Part shown: in pieces, positions 1 to 6,501 of the stretch | How positions within the stretch are numbered: position 1 is the first letter of the stretch | Layout: each line of letters starts with the position of its first letter | Source: Hydrogenophilales bacterium RIFOXYD1_FULL_62_11 | GTDB taxonomy: Bacteria > Pseudomonadota > Gammaproteobacteria > Burkholderiales > Thiobacillaceae | Assembly (NCBI GenBank): GCA_001802655.1 | Contig: MGZO01000113.1 | Coordinates: forward strand, 29,798-44,797 | Direction: 5' to 3' | Length of the DNA stretch: 15,000 bases | Notes under the pieces: generated by a model | Seen by the model: only the letters and a program-made list of their open reading frames with translations | Databases searched by the model: none | What the model was told of the DNA's origin: nothing | Position numbers and translations under genes: made by a program

Positions 1-96
1 GCCGTGCTGCTCGCCTCGATGAGCGCGATGATGTGCGACGCCAGGGAATGCGCGCTCGACGACGCGCGCAAGCAAGCCGGGGATGACGCAGCATGA
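1..96 (+). CDS. C-terminal end of an unidentified protein (partial)
   Basis: An open frame enters from the left edge and ends at TGA 94-96, giving a 31-residue tail that contains CDARECAL and ends in GDDAA. Its stop overlaps the ATG of the following flavoprotein gene (ATGA), the usual sign of translational coupling, so the two genes are probably one operon. The fragment is too short to identify. It has two cysteines four residues apart (CDARE-C) and a charged end. Confidence reflects the frame and the overlap, not a family match. Confidence 0.5.
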   Translation, partial: AVLLASMSAMMCDARECALDDARKQAGDDAA

Positions 97-1238
97 ACGC
101 ACACATCGCCATCCTCGGCTGCGGATTCGCCGCGCTCACCGCGGTGCGCGAACTGCGCCGACGCAGCCCGGGTGTGCGCATTACGCTCGTCGCGCCCAAG
201 GCCGAACTGATGTATTACCCGAGTCTGATCTGGGTGCCGTCCGGCTTGCGGCGCGGCGCCGATTTGCACATCGACGTATCCGGATTTCTGGCCGAGCAGC
301 GGGTCGAATTTCACGCCGGGCGCGTCACCGGTTTGCAGGATGGTGGCCGCACGGTGCTGACTGACAGCGGCACGCAGACCAACGATGCGCTGCTCATTGC
401 CAGCGGTGGCCGTTTTCTCAAGGCCATGCCCGGCATTGAACACGCGCTGACGATTTGCGAAGGCTCGTCTGCCGCCGAAGCAATACGCGAGCGCCTGGCC
501 ACGCTGGGCGGCGGTACGATAGCATTCGGTTTTGGCACCAACCCCAAGGAGCAAGGCGCGATGCGCGGCGGGCCGATGTTCGAACTGCTGTTCGGCATCG
601 ATACCCTGTTGAGAAGACAGGGCCGTCGCGAGCGCTTCAAGCTGGTGTTCTTCAACGCTGCCAAGGAACCGGGCAAGCGACTCGGCGACAAGGCGGTGGT
701 GGGCCTGCTGCGCGAAATGCAGAAGCGCGGCATCGCCACCCATCTCGGCCACAAGCTCACCGGCTTCGAAGCGGACAAGGTCAAGACCGAAGGCGGCGAC
801 GTGCCCGCCGACCTGATCCTGTTCATGCCCGGCATGAGCGGCCCGGCCTGGGCGGCAGATGCCGGACTGCCCTTGTCCGACGGCGGTTTTTTTCAGACCG
901 ATACGCACTGCCAGGTCGCAGGCGCGGACAAGGTCTACGTGGCAGGCGACTCCGGCAGCTACCCCGGTCCCGACTGGCTCCCCAAGCAGGCGCACATCGC
1001 CGACCTGCAGGCGAAAGCCGCCGCTGAAAACCTGCTGCTGGCGCTGGCCGGCAAGCCGCCGGTTGCGCACTTCAAGCCCGAACTGATCTGCATCGTCGAC
1101 ACGCTCGACCGCGGCATCCTTGTCTATCGTGACGAAAAGCGCGCGCTGATCCTGCCGCCATGCCGCCTGTTCCACTGGGCCAAGCGGTTCTTTGAATGGC
1201 AATACCTGCGGCCCTACCGCAAGACCCGCCGCGCATGA
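93..1238 (+). CDS. SQR-like FAD-dependent pyridine nucleotide-disulfide oxidoreductase
   Basis: This 381-residue flavoprotein resembles sulfide:quinone oxidoreductases and FccB-like proteins, which oxidise sulfide to polysulfide or sulfane sulfur and pass electrons to quinone at the membrane. The N-terminal dinucleotide fold is IAILGCGFAA (residues 5-14). The second FAD motif is VYVAGDSGSY (281-290), followed by PKQAHIADLQAKAAAENL, typical of the SQR group. The C-terminal LFHWAKRFFEWQYLRPYR (359-376) looks like an amphipathic membrane anchor. Cys122 (TICEGS) and Cys333 (LICIVD) fall where SQR has its first and third conserved cysteines. The middle redox cysteine is absent: the matching stretch is MRGGPMFELLFGID (157-170). 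Sulfide as substrate is therefore not certain. GGGGA at 79-83 may serve as the ribosome site. The gene overlaps its neighbours on both sides by ATGA. Confidence 0.75.
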   Translation: MNAHIAILGCGFAALTAVRELRRRSPGVRITLVAPKAELMYYPSLIWVPSGLRRGADLHIDVSGFLAEQRVEFHAGRVTGLQDGGRTVLTDSGTQTNDALLIASGGRFLKAMPGIEHALTICEGSSAAEAIRERLATLGGGTIAFGFGTNPKEQGAMRGGPMFELLFGIDTLLRRQGRRERFKLVFFNAAKEPGKRLGDKAVVGLLREMQKRGIATHLGHKLTGFEADKVKTEGGDVPADLILFMPGMSGPAWAADAGLPLSDGGFFQTDTHCQVAGADKVYVAGDSGSYPGPDWLPKQAHIADLQAKAAAENLLLALAGKPPVAHFKPELICIVDTLDRGILVYRDEKRALILPPCRLFHWAKRFFEWQYLRPYRKTRRA

Positions 1239-1522
1239 ACCGCTGGTTTGACAACCGTTGGGTACGTGGCTCGACACTGGCTGCCGCCATCGCGCTGATG
1301 CTGCTCATCACCCTGATGCCGCGCGGCCTCACCACACCTGACGGCAGCGCCATCAGCCACGGCCTGCTGTCGCTCGTCATGTGGGGCATGTCGGCCGGAT
1401 TCGTCCACGGCATCGGATTCGTGCCGCGCAACCGCACTTTGCGCATTGTGTTCAGTCCGCTGGTCGCCTGGCTGGGCATGGGCATGGCGCTGGTTTTTTA
1501 TGTTCAATATTTCCTGAGATAA
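1235..1522 (+). CDS. YbgE-like small inner-membrane protein (cyd operon family)
   Basis: A 95-residue protein with two hydrophobic segments (about 14-30 and 72-93) around a central conserved stretch, SHGLLSLVMW...GFVHGIGF (41-62). That stretch matches the E. coli YbgE pattern of HGLLLMW followed by GVIHGVGF. YbgE is encoded in the cytochrome bd (cydABX) operon; its molecular role is unsettled. I chose the ATG at 1235 because it overlaps the stop of the flavoprotein gene (ATGA) and gives the family's usual length. An earlier in-frame ATG at 1196 lies deep inside the preceding gene. Being directly after an SQR-like gene rather than cydX is unusual. Cyd genes could lie beyond the left edge. Confidence 0.7.
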   Translation: MNRWFDNRWVRGSTLAAAIALMLLITLMPRGLTTPDGSAISHGLLSLVMWGMSAGFVHGIGFVPRNRTLRIVFSPLVAWLGMGMALVFYVQYFLR

Positions 1523-1525
1523 ATC

Positions 1526-1948
1526 ATGCAAACCCAGACTCACTATCAACGCATCGGCGGCGAAGCCGCGCTGAAACAGCTGACGCGGCGTTTCTACGAA
1601 ATCATGGATGAACTGCCCGAGACCTACGCCCTGCGCAAGATTCATCCCGACGAACTTTCGGGCTCGGCGGACAAGCTGTACGAATTTCTTTCCGGCTGGA
1701 TGGGCGGCCCGCAGCTGTTCATTGAAAAATATGGTCACCCGATGCTGCGCCGCCGCCACCTGTCGTTCAAGGTCGACAGCGACGCACGCGATCAATGGCT
1801 GCTGTGCATGAAGCTCGCGCTGGAAGAAACGGTAGCCGATGCCACACTGCGTTGCGAACTGTATGACGCCATCGCCAAGCTCGCTGATCACATGCGCAAT
1901 CAGGGCGAAGCCAGCCATACCTGCACCAACGAAGCGGTTGCAGCCTGA
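1526..1948 (+). CDS. Group II truncated haemoglobin
   Basis: A 140-residue 2-on-2 globin of the trHbO type, a haem protein associated with O2, NO or peroxide chemistry. It opens with the family's YxRIGGE (7-13). Tyr24 in RRFYEIMD is the B10 distal tyrosine. The block YGHPMLRRRHLSFKV (69-83) carries the proximal F8 His78, by alignment with the RHAPF of mycobacterial trHbO. Trp91 in DQWLLCM is the conserved G8 tryptophan of group II. The last 15 or so residues are polar and contain one Cys. The gene starts 3 bases after the YbgE-like gene stops, so it is co-transcribed. Its place beside respiratory and sulfide genes suggests O2/NO handling in a microaerobic cell, which is inference. Confidence 0.9.
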   Translation: MQTQTHYQRIGGEAALKQLTRRFYEIMDELPETYALRKIHPDELSGSADKLYEFLSGWMGGPQLFIEKYGHPMLRRRHLSFKVDSDARDQWLLCMKLALEETVADATLRCELYDAIAKLADHMRNQGEASHTCTNEAVAA

Positions 1949-1959
1949 TCGACATGGCC

Positions 1960-1987
1960 TTGAACATCCCCTTGCTATCTATTTAAT
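1960..1987 (+). promoter_or_regulatory. Possible sigma-70 promoter before the DUF3817 gene
   Basis: TTGAAC (1960-1965) and TTTAAT (1982-1987) are separated by 16 bases and sit in a short AT-rich gap. The -10 matches 5 of 6 and the -35 matches 4 of 6 of the consensus. A small hairpin, GGCGT-ATT-ACGCC, lies about 15 bases downstream in what would be the leader. By eye only. Confidence 0.3.
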
Positions 1988-2041
1988 AAACAGACTCGCG
2001 GCGTATTACGCCACCTTGCAATAATTTTGACGAGACTCGCC

Positions 2042-2353
2042 ATGCACATCCCTACTTCCCTGCGTTCACTCAGCATCCTGGCCCTGGTCGAAGGAGCCTC
2101 GCTGGTCACGCTGATCGGCATTGCCATGCCGCTTAAATATTTCGCCGGCCAGCCCATGGCCGTAAGCGTGGTCGGCATGGCGCACGGTCTGCTGTTTTTG
2201 TGGGCGTCCGCCACCCTGCTGTTCGTGCTGTCACGTGGATATCTGTCGCCGCTCAAAAGTGCGTGGGTATTTGCTGCTTCGCTGATTCCGTTTGCCGGCT
2301 TGTGGTCGCACAGCATGCTGGTGCGCAGCATTCAGGCACGTGCGCAGGCGTAA
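2042..2353 (+). CDS. DUF3817 integral membrane protein
   Basis: A 103-residue membrane protein of the DUF3817 (YdzA-like) family; its function is unknown. Family marks are the first helix with LVEGASLVTLIGIAMPLKY (15-33), where Glu17 is characteristic, and GMAHGLLFLW (45-54) in the second helix. A third hydrophobic segment follows at about 73-88. It therefore has three predicted membrane segments. I prefer the ATG at 2042, which gives the normal family N-terminus. A TTG at 2027 would add only five residues and has no clear ribosome site. The gene is separated from the globin by 93 bases, so it may be transcribed on its own. Confidence 0.75.
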   Translation: MHIPTSLRSLSILALVEGASLVTLIGIAMPLKYFAGQPMAVSVVGMAHGLLFLWASATLLFVLSRGYLSPLKSAWVFAASLIPFAGLWSHSMLVRSIQARAQA

Positions 2354-2452
2354 GCACTATCTGAGTAAGAGCATGGGCCGATTGACGGGGTCAATTTAAT
2401 CCCGGCAAACAATCAATTGGACGCATCACACATGCCCTTCTAAACTGTTCAC

Positions 2453-2472
2453 ATATTAGATATTTCTAATAT
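2453..2472. promoter_or_regulatory. Perfect AT-rich palindrome, likely repressor operator
   Basis: The halves ATATTAGA and TCTAATAT are exact reverse complements with TATT between them. The 20-bp site sits 30 bases before the peroxiredoxin ATG, in otherwise GC-rich DNA. A weak promoter (TTGGAC 2417-2422, TAAACT 2441-2446) would put the transcription start next to it. The size, AT-richness and position fit a winged-helix operator. ArsR-family persulfide sensors such as BigR and SqrR control persulfide dioxygenase genes in other proteobacteria, so such a regulator is the first candidate. The regulator gene is not in this window, and the link is inference. Confidence 0.6.
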
Positions 2473-2502
2473 TCATCCAACCCCAGAAAAGGAAAAATTG
2501 CC

Positions 2503-3150
2503 ATGTCCGAAACTACTGCCTGCCGCACCCTGCCCCAGATCAACGCTGCGGCTCCCGACTTCGAAGCCAAAACCACCCACGGCGTCAAAAAACTTGCCGA
2601 TTACAAGGGACGCTGGCTGGTGCTGTTCTCCCACCCGGCCGACTTCACCCCGGTGTGCACAACTGAATTCATTGCCTTCGCCCAGCACCACCCGGAGTTT
2701 CAGAAGCTCAACTGCGACCTGCTCGGCCTGTCGATCGACAGCTACTACTCGCACGTCGCCTGGGTGCGCAACATCAAGGAGAAGTTCGGAGTGGAGATTC
2801 CCTTCCCCATCATCGAAGACCTGTCGATGAAAGTCGCCAACGACTACGGCATGATCCACCCGGGCGCCGCCGACACCTCGGCGGTGCGTGCCACCTTCAT
2901 CATCGATGACAAGGGCATTCTGCGCGCCATGGTCTACTACCCGATGACGAACGGCCGTTCGATCCCCGAGTTCCTGCGCCTGGTCACCGCGTTGCAGACC
3001 TCGGACCAGAACAAAGTCGCCACACCTGCAGGCTGGCAGCCCGGCGACAAGGTCATCGTGCCGACGCCGCAGGATGTGGACGCTGCAGAGAAGCGCATGA
3101 GCGAAGGCTACGAGTGCACAGACTGGTACTTCTGCACGAAGTCGCTGTAA
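2503..3150 (+). CDS. Peroxiredoxin, Prx6/archaeal ApTPx type
   Basis: A 215-residue thiol peroxidase that reduces H2O2 and organic peroxides in the cytoplasm. The peroxidatic centre is PADFTPVCTTEF (45-56) with Cys52, and Arg129 (AVRATF) is the conserved partner arginine. Two more cysteines near the end, Cys205 and Cys211 (YECTDWYFC), match the positions and spacing of Cys207 and Cys213 in the Aeropyrum thioredoxin peroxidase. This is the long Prx6-class form with a C-terminal resolving pair, not a simple 1-Cys enzyme. The start is supported by AAAAGGA at 2487-2493. It is the first gene after the palindrome and lies before a persulfide dioxygenase and a rhodanese, so persulfides or polysulfides may also be substrates (inference). 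Confidence 0.92.
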   Translation: MSETTACRTLPQINAAAPDFEAKTTHGVKKLADYKGRWLVLFSHPADFTPVCTTEFIAFAQHHPEFQKLNCDLLGLSIDSYYSHVAWVRNIKEKFGVEIPFPIIEDLSMKVANDYGMIHPGAADTSAVRATFIIDDKGILRAMVYYPMTNGRSIPEFLRLVTALQTSDQNKVATPAGWQPGDKVIVPTPQDVDAAEKRMSEGYECTDWYFCTKSL

Positions 3151-3159
3151 GCGTGTGGA

Positions 3160-3185
3160 CCCCGCCCGGATTCGGGCGGGGTTTT
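3160..3185 (+). terminator. Rho-independent terminator after the peroxiredoxin gene
   Basis: An 8-bp perfect stem, CCCCGCCC (3160-3167) with GGGCGGGG (3174-3181), a six-base loop and a TTTT run at 3182-3185. It begins 10 bases after the peroxiredoxin stop. The T run is short, so partial read-through into the dioxygenase gene is plausible. Confidence 0.75.
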
Positions 3186-3258
3186 CCCGAGCAGTCGGGT
3201 CCAACGCTATCGGATCAACCGCCAGAGTCTGCATCTGGCCCCGGACAAGGAGAGCAAC

Positions 3259-3963
3259 ATGTTGTTTCGTCAATTCTTCGATGCGGAATCGAGCACGTAT
3301 ACCTATCTGATCGCGTCAGGTGTCGGCCGCGAAGCCCTCATCATCGACCCGGTCAAGGGAATGGTGCCGCATTACCTCAAAGCCATCGCCGACCTGGATC
3401 TGAAACTGGTGCGCGCCATCGACACCCATACCCATGCCGATCACGTCACCGGCCTCGGTGACCTGCGCAACGAAACCGGCTGCGTCACCGTGATGGGCGA
3501 ATTCACCCAGGCTGAATGCGTATCCGAACACGTACGCGAGGGTGATCTGGTCGACGTCGACGGCGTCAAGCTGCGTGCGATCTACACGCCTGGCCACACC
3601 AACGAATCCTTCAGCTTTCTGTTGAATCCCGACCAGCCCCAGGCCGTATTCACCGGCGACGTGCTGCTGATCCGTGGCACCGGACGCACCGACTTTCAGG
3701 CGGGCGATGCGGGCAAATCCTGGGACTCCATTGTCGACAAACTGTTCGTGCTGCCGGACGACACACTGGTCTACCCGGCGCATGACTACAAGGGCTGGAC
3801 CGCATCGAGCATCGGCGAGGAAAAGCGCCATAATCCGCGCCTGGCCAATAGCTCACGCGAAGCGTACATCGAGCTGATGAACAGCCTGGTGCTGGACAAT
3901 CCCAAGCTGATGGATATCGCGATTCCGGCGAATCTCGCGTGCGGCAAAGTAGCGGCCAAATAA
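3259..3963 (+). CDS. Persulfide dioxygenase (ETHE1-like metallo-beta-lactamase fold)
   Basis: This 234-residue protein is a likely non-haem iron enzyme that oxidises glutathione persulfide with O2 to sulfite and glutathione. The metal-site motif THTHADH (56-62) is intact. His113 (PGHT), Asp134 (FTGD) and His175 (YPAHDY) supply the remaining ligands; the mononuclear iron would be held by His57, His113 and Asp134. The stretch LIRGTGRTDFQ (137-147) is a signature of the ETHE1/SDO group and separates it from glyoxalase II. AAGGAG at 3247-3252 is a good ribosome site. Together with the SQR-like gene upstream and the rhodanese downstream it makes a sulfide-detoxifying or sulfur-oxidising set. No signal peptide is seen, so it is cytoplasmic. 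Confidence 0.9.
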   Translation: MLFRQFFDAESSTYTYLIASGVGREALIIDPVKGMVPHYLKAIADLDLKLVRAIDTHTHADHVTGLGDLRNETGCVTVMGEFTQAECVSEHVREGDLVDVDGVKLRAIYTPGHTNESFSFLLNPDQPQAVFTGDVLLIRGTGRTDFQAGDAGKSWDSIVDKLFVLPDDTLVYPAHDYKGWTASSIGEEKRHNPRLANSSREAYIELMNSLVLDNPKLMDIAIPANLACGKVAAK

Positions 3964-3968
3964 TCAAC

Positions 3969-3992
3969 GGGCACCCGCTGCCCTTTTTCATT
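3969..3992 (+). terminator. Weak terminator-like hairpin between dioxygenase and rhodanese genes
   Basis: A 5-bp stem, GGGCA (3969-3973) with TGCCC (3979-3983), has a five-base loop and is followed by a T-rich tract (TTTTTCATTTTTTT). The stem is short but the T tract is long. It may attenuate rather than stop transcription, because the rhodanese ribosome site follows within 20 bases. Confidence 0.4.
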
Positions 3993-4011
3993 TTTTTCTC
4001 AGGAGTTTGTT

Positions 4012-4392
4012 ATGCCGATGTCTGCACTTGATCTGGTTGCCGAAGCCAAAACGCACATTACCGAAATTGATCTGGCGGCTGCCCGGAATGCCATGCCGCA
4101 TGCCCTGCTGCTGGATGTGCGCGAGCCGGCCGAATTTGATGCCGGCCACATGCCCGGTGCGATCAACATTCCACGCGGCCTGCTGGAATTCAAGATCAGC
4201 GATCACCCCCAGTTGTCGCAGCGCGATCGCGACATCCTGATCTACTGTAAAACCAGCGGACGCGCAGCACTGGCCGCGCTGAACCTGCAGCGCATGGGCT
4301 ATGTCGGTGTGCGTTCGATTCATGGCGGGTTTGACGCTTGGGCACAGGCCAATCTGCCGGTCGAACGCGAAACGACGCAGTTCGGCGAATAA
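4012..4392 (+). CDS. Single-domain rhodanese sulfurtransferase
   Basis: A 126-residue protein with one rhodanese domain, which moves sulfane sulfur between thiosulfate or persulfide donors and thiol acceptors. Visible marks are LLLDVREPAEFDAGHMPGA (32-50, the CH2A-type LDVRE...GHxPGA region) and the active-site loop YCKTSGRA (78-85) with catalytic Cys79. The segment GGFDAW (105-110) closes the domain. The start at 4012 is fixed by AGGAG at 4001-4005, six bases away; the ATG two codons later would be too far. Following a persulfide dioxygenase, it probably makes or consumes glutathione persulfide. No signal peptide is present. Confidence 0.9.
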   Translation: MPMSALDLVAEAKTHITEIDLAAARNAMPHALLLDVREPAEFDAGHMPGAINIPRGLLEFKISDHPQLSQRDRDILIYCKTSGRAALAALNLQRMGYVGVRSIHGGFDAWAQANLPVERETTQFGE

Positions 4393-4575
4393 GCCTGGAA
4401 CAGGGCGTAGCGTTTTTCATGCGCGCTGCGCCATCAGCCCCAGGGCCTGACGCATCGCTTTAACTCAGGAGTCGACGCCGTAACCCGCAAGGAAATCTGT
4501 GTCGAGGGCCATTAAACCGTGTCATGCCTGTTTCCCCAGTTGAATCCTTTCTTAAACCAACCGGAAAACGCCACC

Positions 4576-5172
4576 ATGAAAACCCCCTTGATTGTTACCC
4601 TGACGCTGCTGTTGACCGCCTGCGCCACGTCCGAAACCAGCACCGTCACCAAGGTCGAAGCGGCGCAACCCAAGCAGATCGAAGAAACCCGTGCTGTCGC
4701 CAAGGCGCTCGGCACCAAACTCGGCGGCAAGCTTAAAGAGGCCATGACGGCTAGCGGCCCGGCAGAAGCCGTCAGCGTCTGCAAAAACATTGCCCCGCAG
4801 ATTGCAAACGACCTGTCGAAGCAAACCGGCTGGTCCGTCAGGCGCGTGGGAACCCGTGCGCGCAATGCCGAAACCGGCCCGGCCAAGGGCTGGGAAGCCG
4901 AGGCATTGGCATCGTTTGCCGCACGCATGAAGCAGGGCGAAAAAGCCGACACCATGGAGTTTGCCGAAGTGGTGACCGATGCGTCCGGCAAGCACATGCG
5001 CTATGCCAAGGCTATCGCGATGCAGCCGGTGTGCCTGACCTGCCACGGCCCATCCGAGTCGATTCCGGAAGGCGTGAGAGCGCGCCTGAGCAGCGAATAT
5101 CCGCTGGATCAGGCAACCGGTTACAGCGCAGGCGAGTTGCGCGGCGCGGTCGTGATCACACGGCCTTTATAA
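4576..5172 (+). CDS. DUF3365 (Tll0287-like) haem lipoprotein
   Basis: A 198-residue exported protein. The first 16 residues form a lipoprotein signal with a lipobox LTAC (13-16), so Cys16 would be lipidated. The rest matches the DUF3365/Tll0287-like haem-binding fold, often used in periplasmic redox or sensing proteins. CLTCH (153-157) is a canonical CxxCH c-type haem site, preceded by the family's YAKAIAMQPV and followed by GPSE. The ending YSAGELRGAVVITRPL is typical of the domain. A GTG at 4519 in the same frame would hide the signal peptide behind 19 extra residues, so I chose the ATG at 4576, which has GGAAAA ahead of it. Electron partner and role are unknown. Confidence 0.82.
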   Translation: MKTPLIVTLTLLLTACATSETSTVTKVEAAQPKQIEETRAVAKALGTKLGGKLKEAMTASGPAEAVSVCKNIAPQIANDLSKQTGWSVRRVGTRARNAETGPAKGWEAEALASFAARMKQGEKADTMEFAEVVTDASGKHMRYAKAIAMQPVCLTCHGPSESIPEGVRARLSSEYPLDQATGYSAGELRGAVVITRPL

Positions 5173-5191
5173 AGTCAGCGTAGCTTGTCGA

Positions 5192-5225
5192 AGCGGGCGC
5201 AGTCATGCGACCCGCTTTTTTTTTT
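5192..5225 (+). terminator. Strong rho-independent terminator
   Basis: The stem AGCGGGCGCA (5192-5201) pairs with TGCG-A-CCCGCT (5206-5216), with one bulged A and a four-base loop GTCA. Ten T residues run to 5225. It lies 20 bases after the lipoprotein stop and clearly ends that unit. Confidence 0.9.
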
Positions 5226-5373
5226 GCTCTTCCATGCAAGCGCCACGGGCAAAAAAATGCCGTTGAACTGCTATGGTTTGCAAGCTTGCAGGTTTGCCGA
5301 ACCCGGGCGTTGAAAGCCAGAGCTGAGCGCTGGCTGCGGGTAACTGAACCGCGTAGATGATTGACGAAGCGGG

Positions 5374-5397
5374 CTTGCCATGGCGACTTGCTATGGC
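5374..5397 (+). repeat. Two 11-bp direct repeats before the aminotransferase gene
   Basis: CTTGCCATGGC (5374-5384) and CTTGCTATGGC (5387-5397) differ at one base and are spaced 13 bp apart, just ahead of the ribosome site. They could be a tandem regulator site or chance. A 12-bp palindrome TGCAAGCTTGCA (5279-5290) lies further up in the same 190-base gap. Confidence 0.3.
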
Positions 5398-5417
5398 AGT
5401 CGCAATCAGGAGAAATC

Positions 5418-6428
5418 ATGAGCAGCACACACGAAAAAGGCGGCGGCACCTTCCACGGCATCAAGCTCCTGCTGTGCGAAAACCCGCTGCCACCCATCGA
5501 CGAGGCGGTCGCAGCAGCCTGTGCCGAAGCGGCGCACAGCAACTTTTACACCGAGCCCTACTCCGCGCCGTTGCGCCGCCTGATTAGCGAGCAGCTCGGC
5601 GTGGCCGAACGGCTGGTTCACATCAATGCCGGTTCCGAACTGATCCTGCGCCAGCTGTTCGACCGCTTTGGCCAGCAGGTTCACCTGCTGACGCCAACCT
5701 ACGTGCTGTTCCCCGAAATCGCGCAGCATTACACCGAAACACGGTTGCCCGAGGACAAGGACTTTGCCTTCGACTTGCGCGATCTGGTGATCCCGCCGGG
5801 CACCACGCTGGTGGTGATCGTCAACCCCAACAATCCCAATGGTGGCATCTTCGACATGGCGCCCCTGCCGGATCTGCTGCGCCGTCATCCGACGACGCGC
5901 TTTCTGGTCGACGAGGCCTTCATCGGCCTGGCCGGACAATCCGTGGCGCACTGGGTACCGGATCATCCCAACCTGCTGGTGACCCGCACCCTGTCCAAAG
6001 CCCACAGCCTGGCTGGCTTCCGCGTCGGTTACGGCATCTTTCCCGAGGCCATCGCCGACGACCTCAATGGCCACAACGACGCCTATCCGCTCGCCCGCCC
6101 CAGCCAGGCGGCGGCCATCGCCACGCTGCAGCACGAAGACCAGATTCACGCGCGTGCCGCGCAACTGCACGCATGGACCGTGGAACTCGCCGCCACCTTG
6201 CGCACACTGGGCGTGAAGACCTATCCGACCCACACCTATTTCTTCCTCGCCGATCTTGCGCCGCACAACGCGGCCGGGATTGCCGACCAGCTCCGCAGTC
6301 GCGACATCCTGATCAAGCCCTTGAACGATCCGGCGCTCGGTCCGGGCTTCATGCGCATCACCACGGCACTGCCTGAAGACAACCGCCGCTTTGTCGATGC
6401 GCTGCGCGAGTTGCTGGTGCGCGCCTAG
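5418..6428 (+). CDS. PLP-dependent aminotransferase, histidinol-phosphate aminotransferase-like
   Basis: A 336-residue fold-type I aminotransferase close to HisC. PLP-binding marks are VNPNNPNGG (135-143), VDEAFIG (164-170) and TLSKAHSLAGFRVGY (191-205), where Lys194 forms the Schiff base and Arg202 binds the phosphate. FMRITT (311-316) supplies the C-terminal arginine, Arg314. NFYTEPYSAPLR (42-53) resembles the HisC segment that reaches into the partner subunit's active site. The usual tyrosine of the DxAY motif is Phe168 here. There are no his genes nearby, so the substrate may be histidinol phosphate or an aromatic or related amino acid. The start at 5418 is supported by CAGGAGAAA (5407-5415); an in-frame TTG at 5361 is unlikely. 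Confidence 0.8.
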   Translation: MSSTHEKGGGTFHGIKLLLCENPLPPIDEAVAAACAEAAHSNFYTEPYSAPLRRLISEQLGVAERLVHINAGSELILRQLFDRFGQQVHLLTPTYVLFPEIAQHYTETRLPEDKDFAFDLRDLVIPPGTTLVVIVNPNNPNGGIFDMAPLPDLLRRHPTTRFLVDEAFIGLAGQSVAHWVPDHPNLLVTRTLSKAHSLAGFRVGYGIFPEAIADDLNGHNDAYPLARPSQAAAIATLQHEDQIHARAAQLHAWTVELAATLRTLGVKTYPTHTYFFLADLAPHNAAGIADQLRSRDILIKPLNDPALGPGFMRITTALPEDNRRFVDALRELLVRA

Positions 6429-6501
6429 GTACGGTCGCTGTCAACAAGCGCAGCGTTCAAATCGGGCGGTGCGGTTTCCAGTTCAACCCGGGAGTGAGCC
6501 C

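Noticed and set aside
2473..3273. 266-codon open frame on the minus strand
   Set aside because: It is the complement of the peroxiredoxin gene and has no family features.
4405..4431. Terminator after the rhodanese gene
   Set aside because: GCGTAGCG and CGCTGCGC can pair (one G-T pair), but the T run is in the loop and none follows the stem.
5406..6266. 286-codon open frame on the minus strand
   Set aside because: It is antisense to the PLP aminotransferase, whose lysine and NPNNPNGG motifs are clear.
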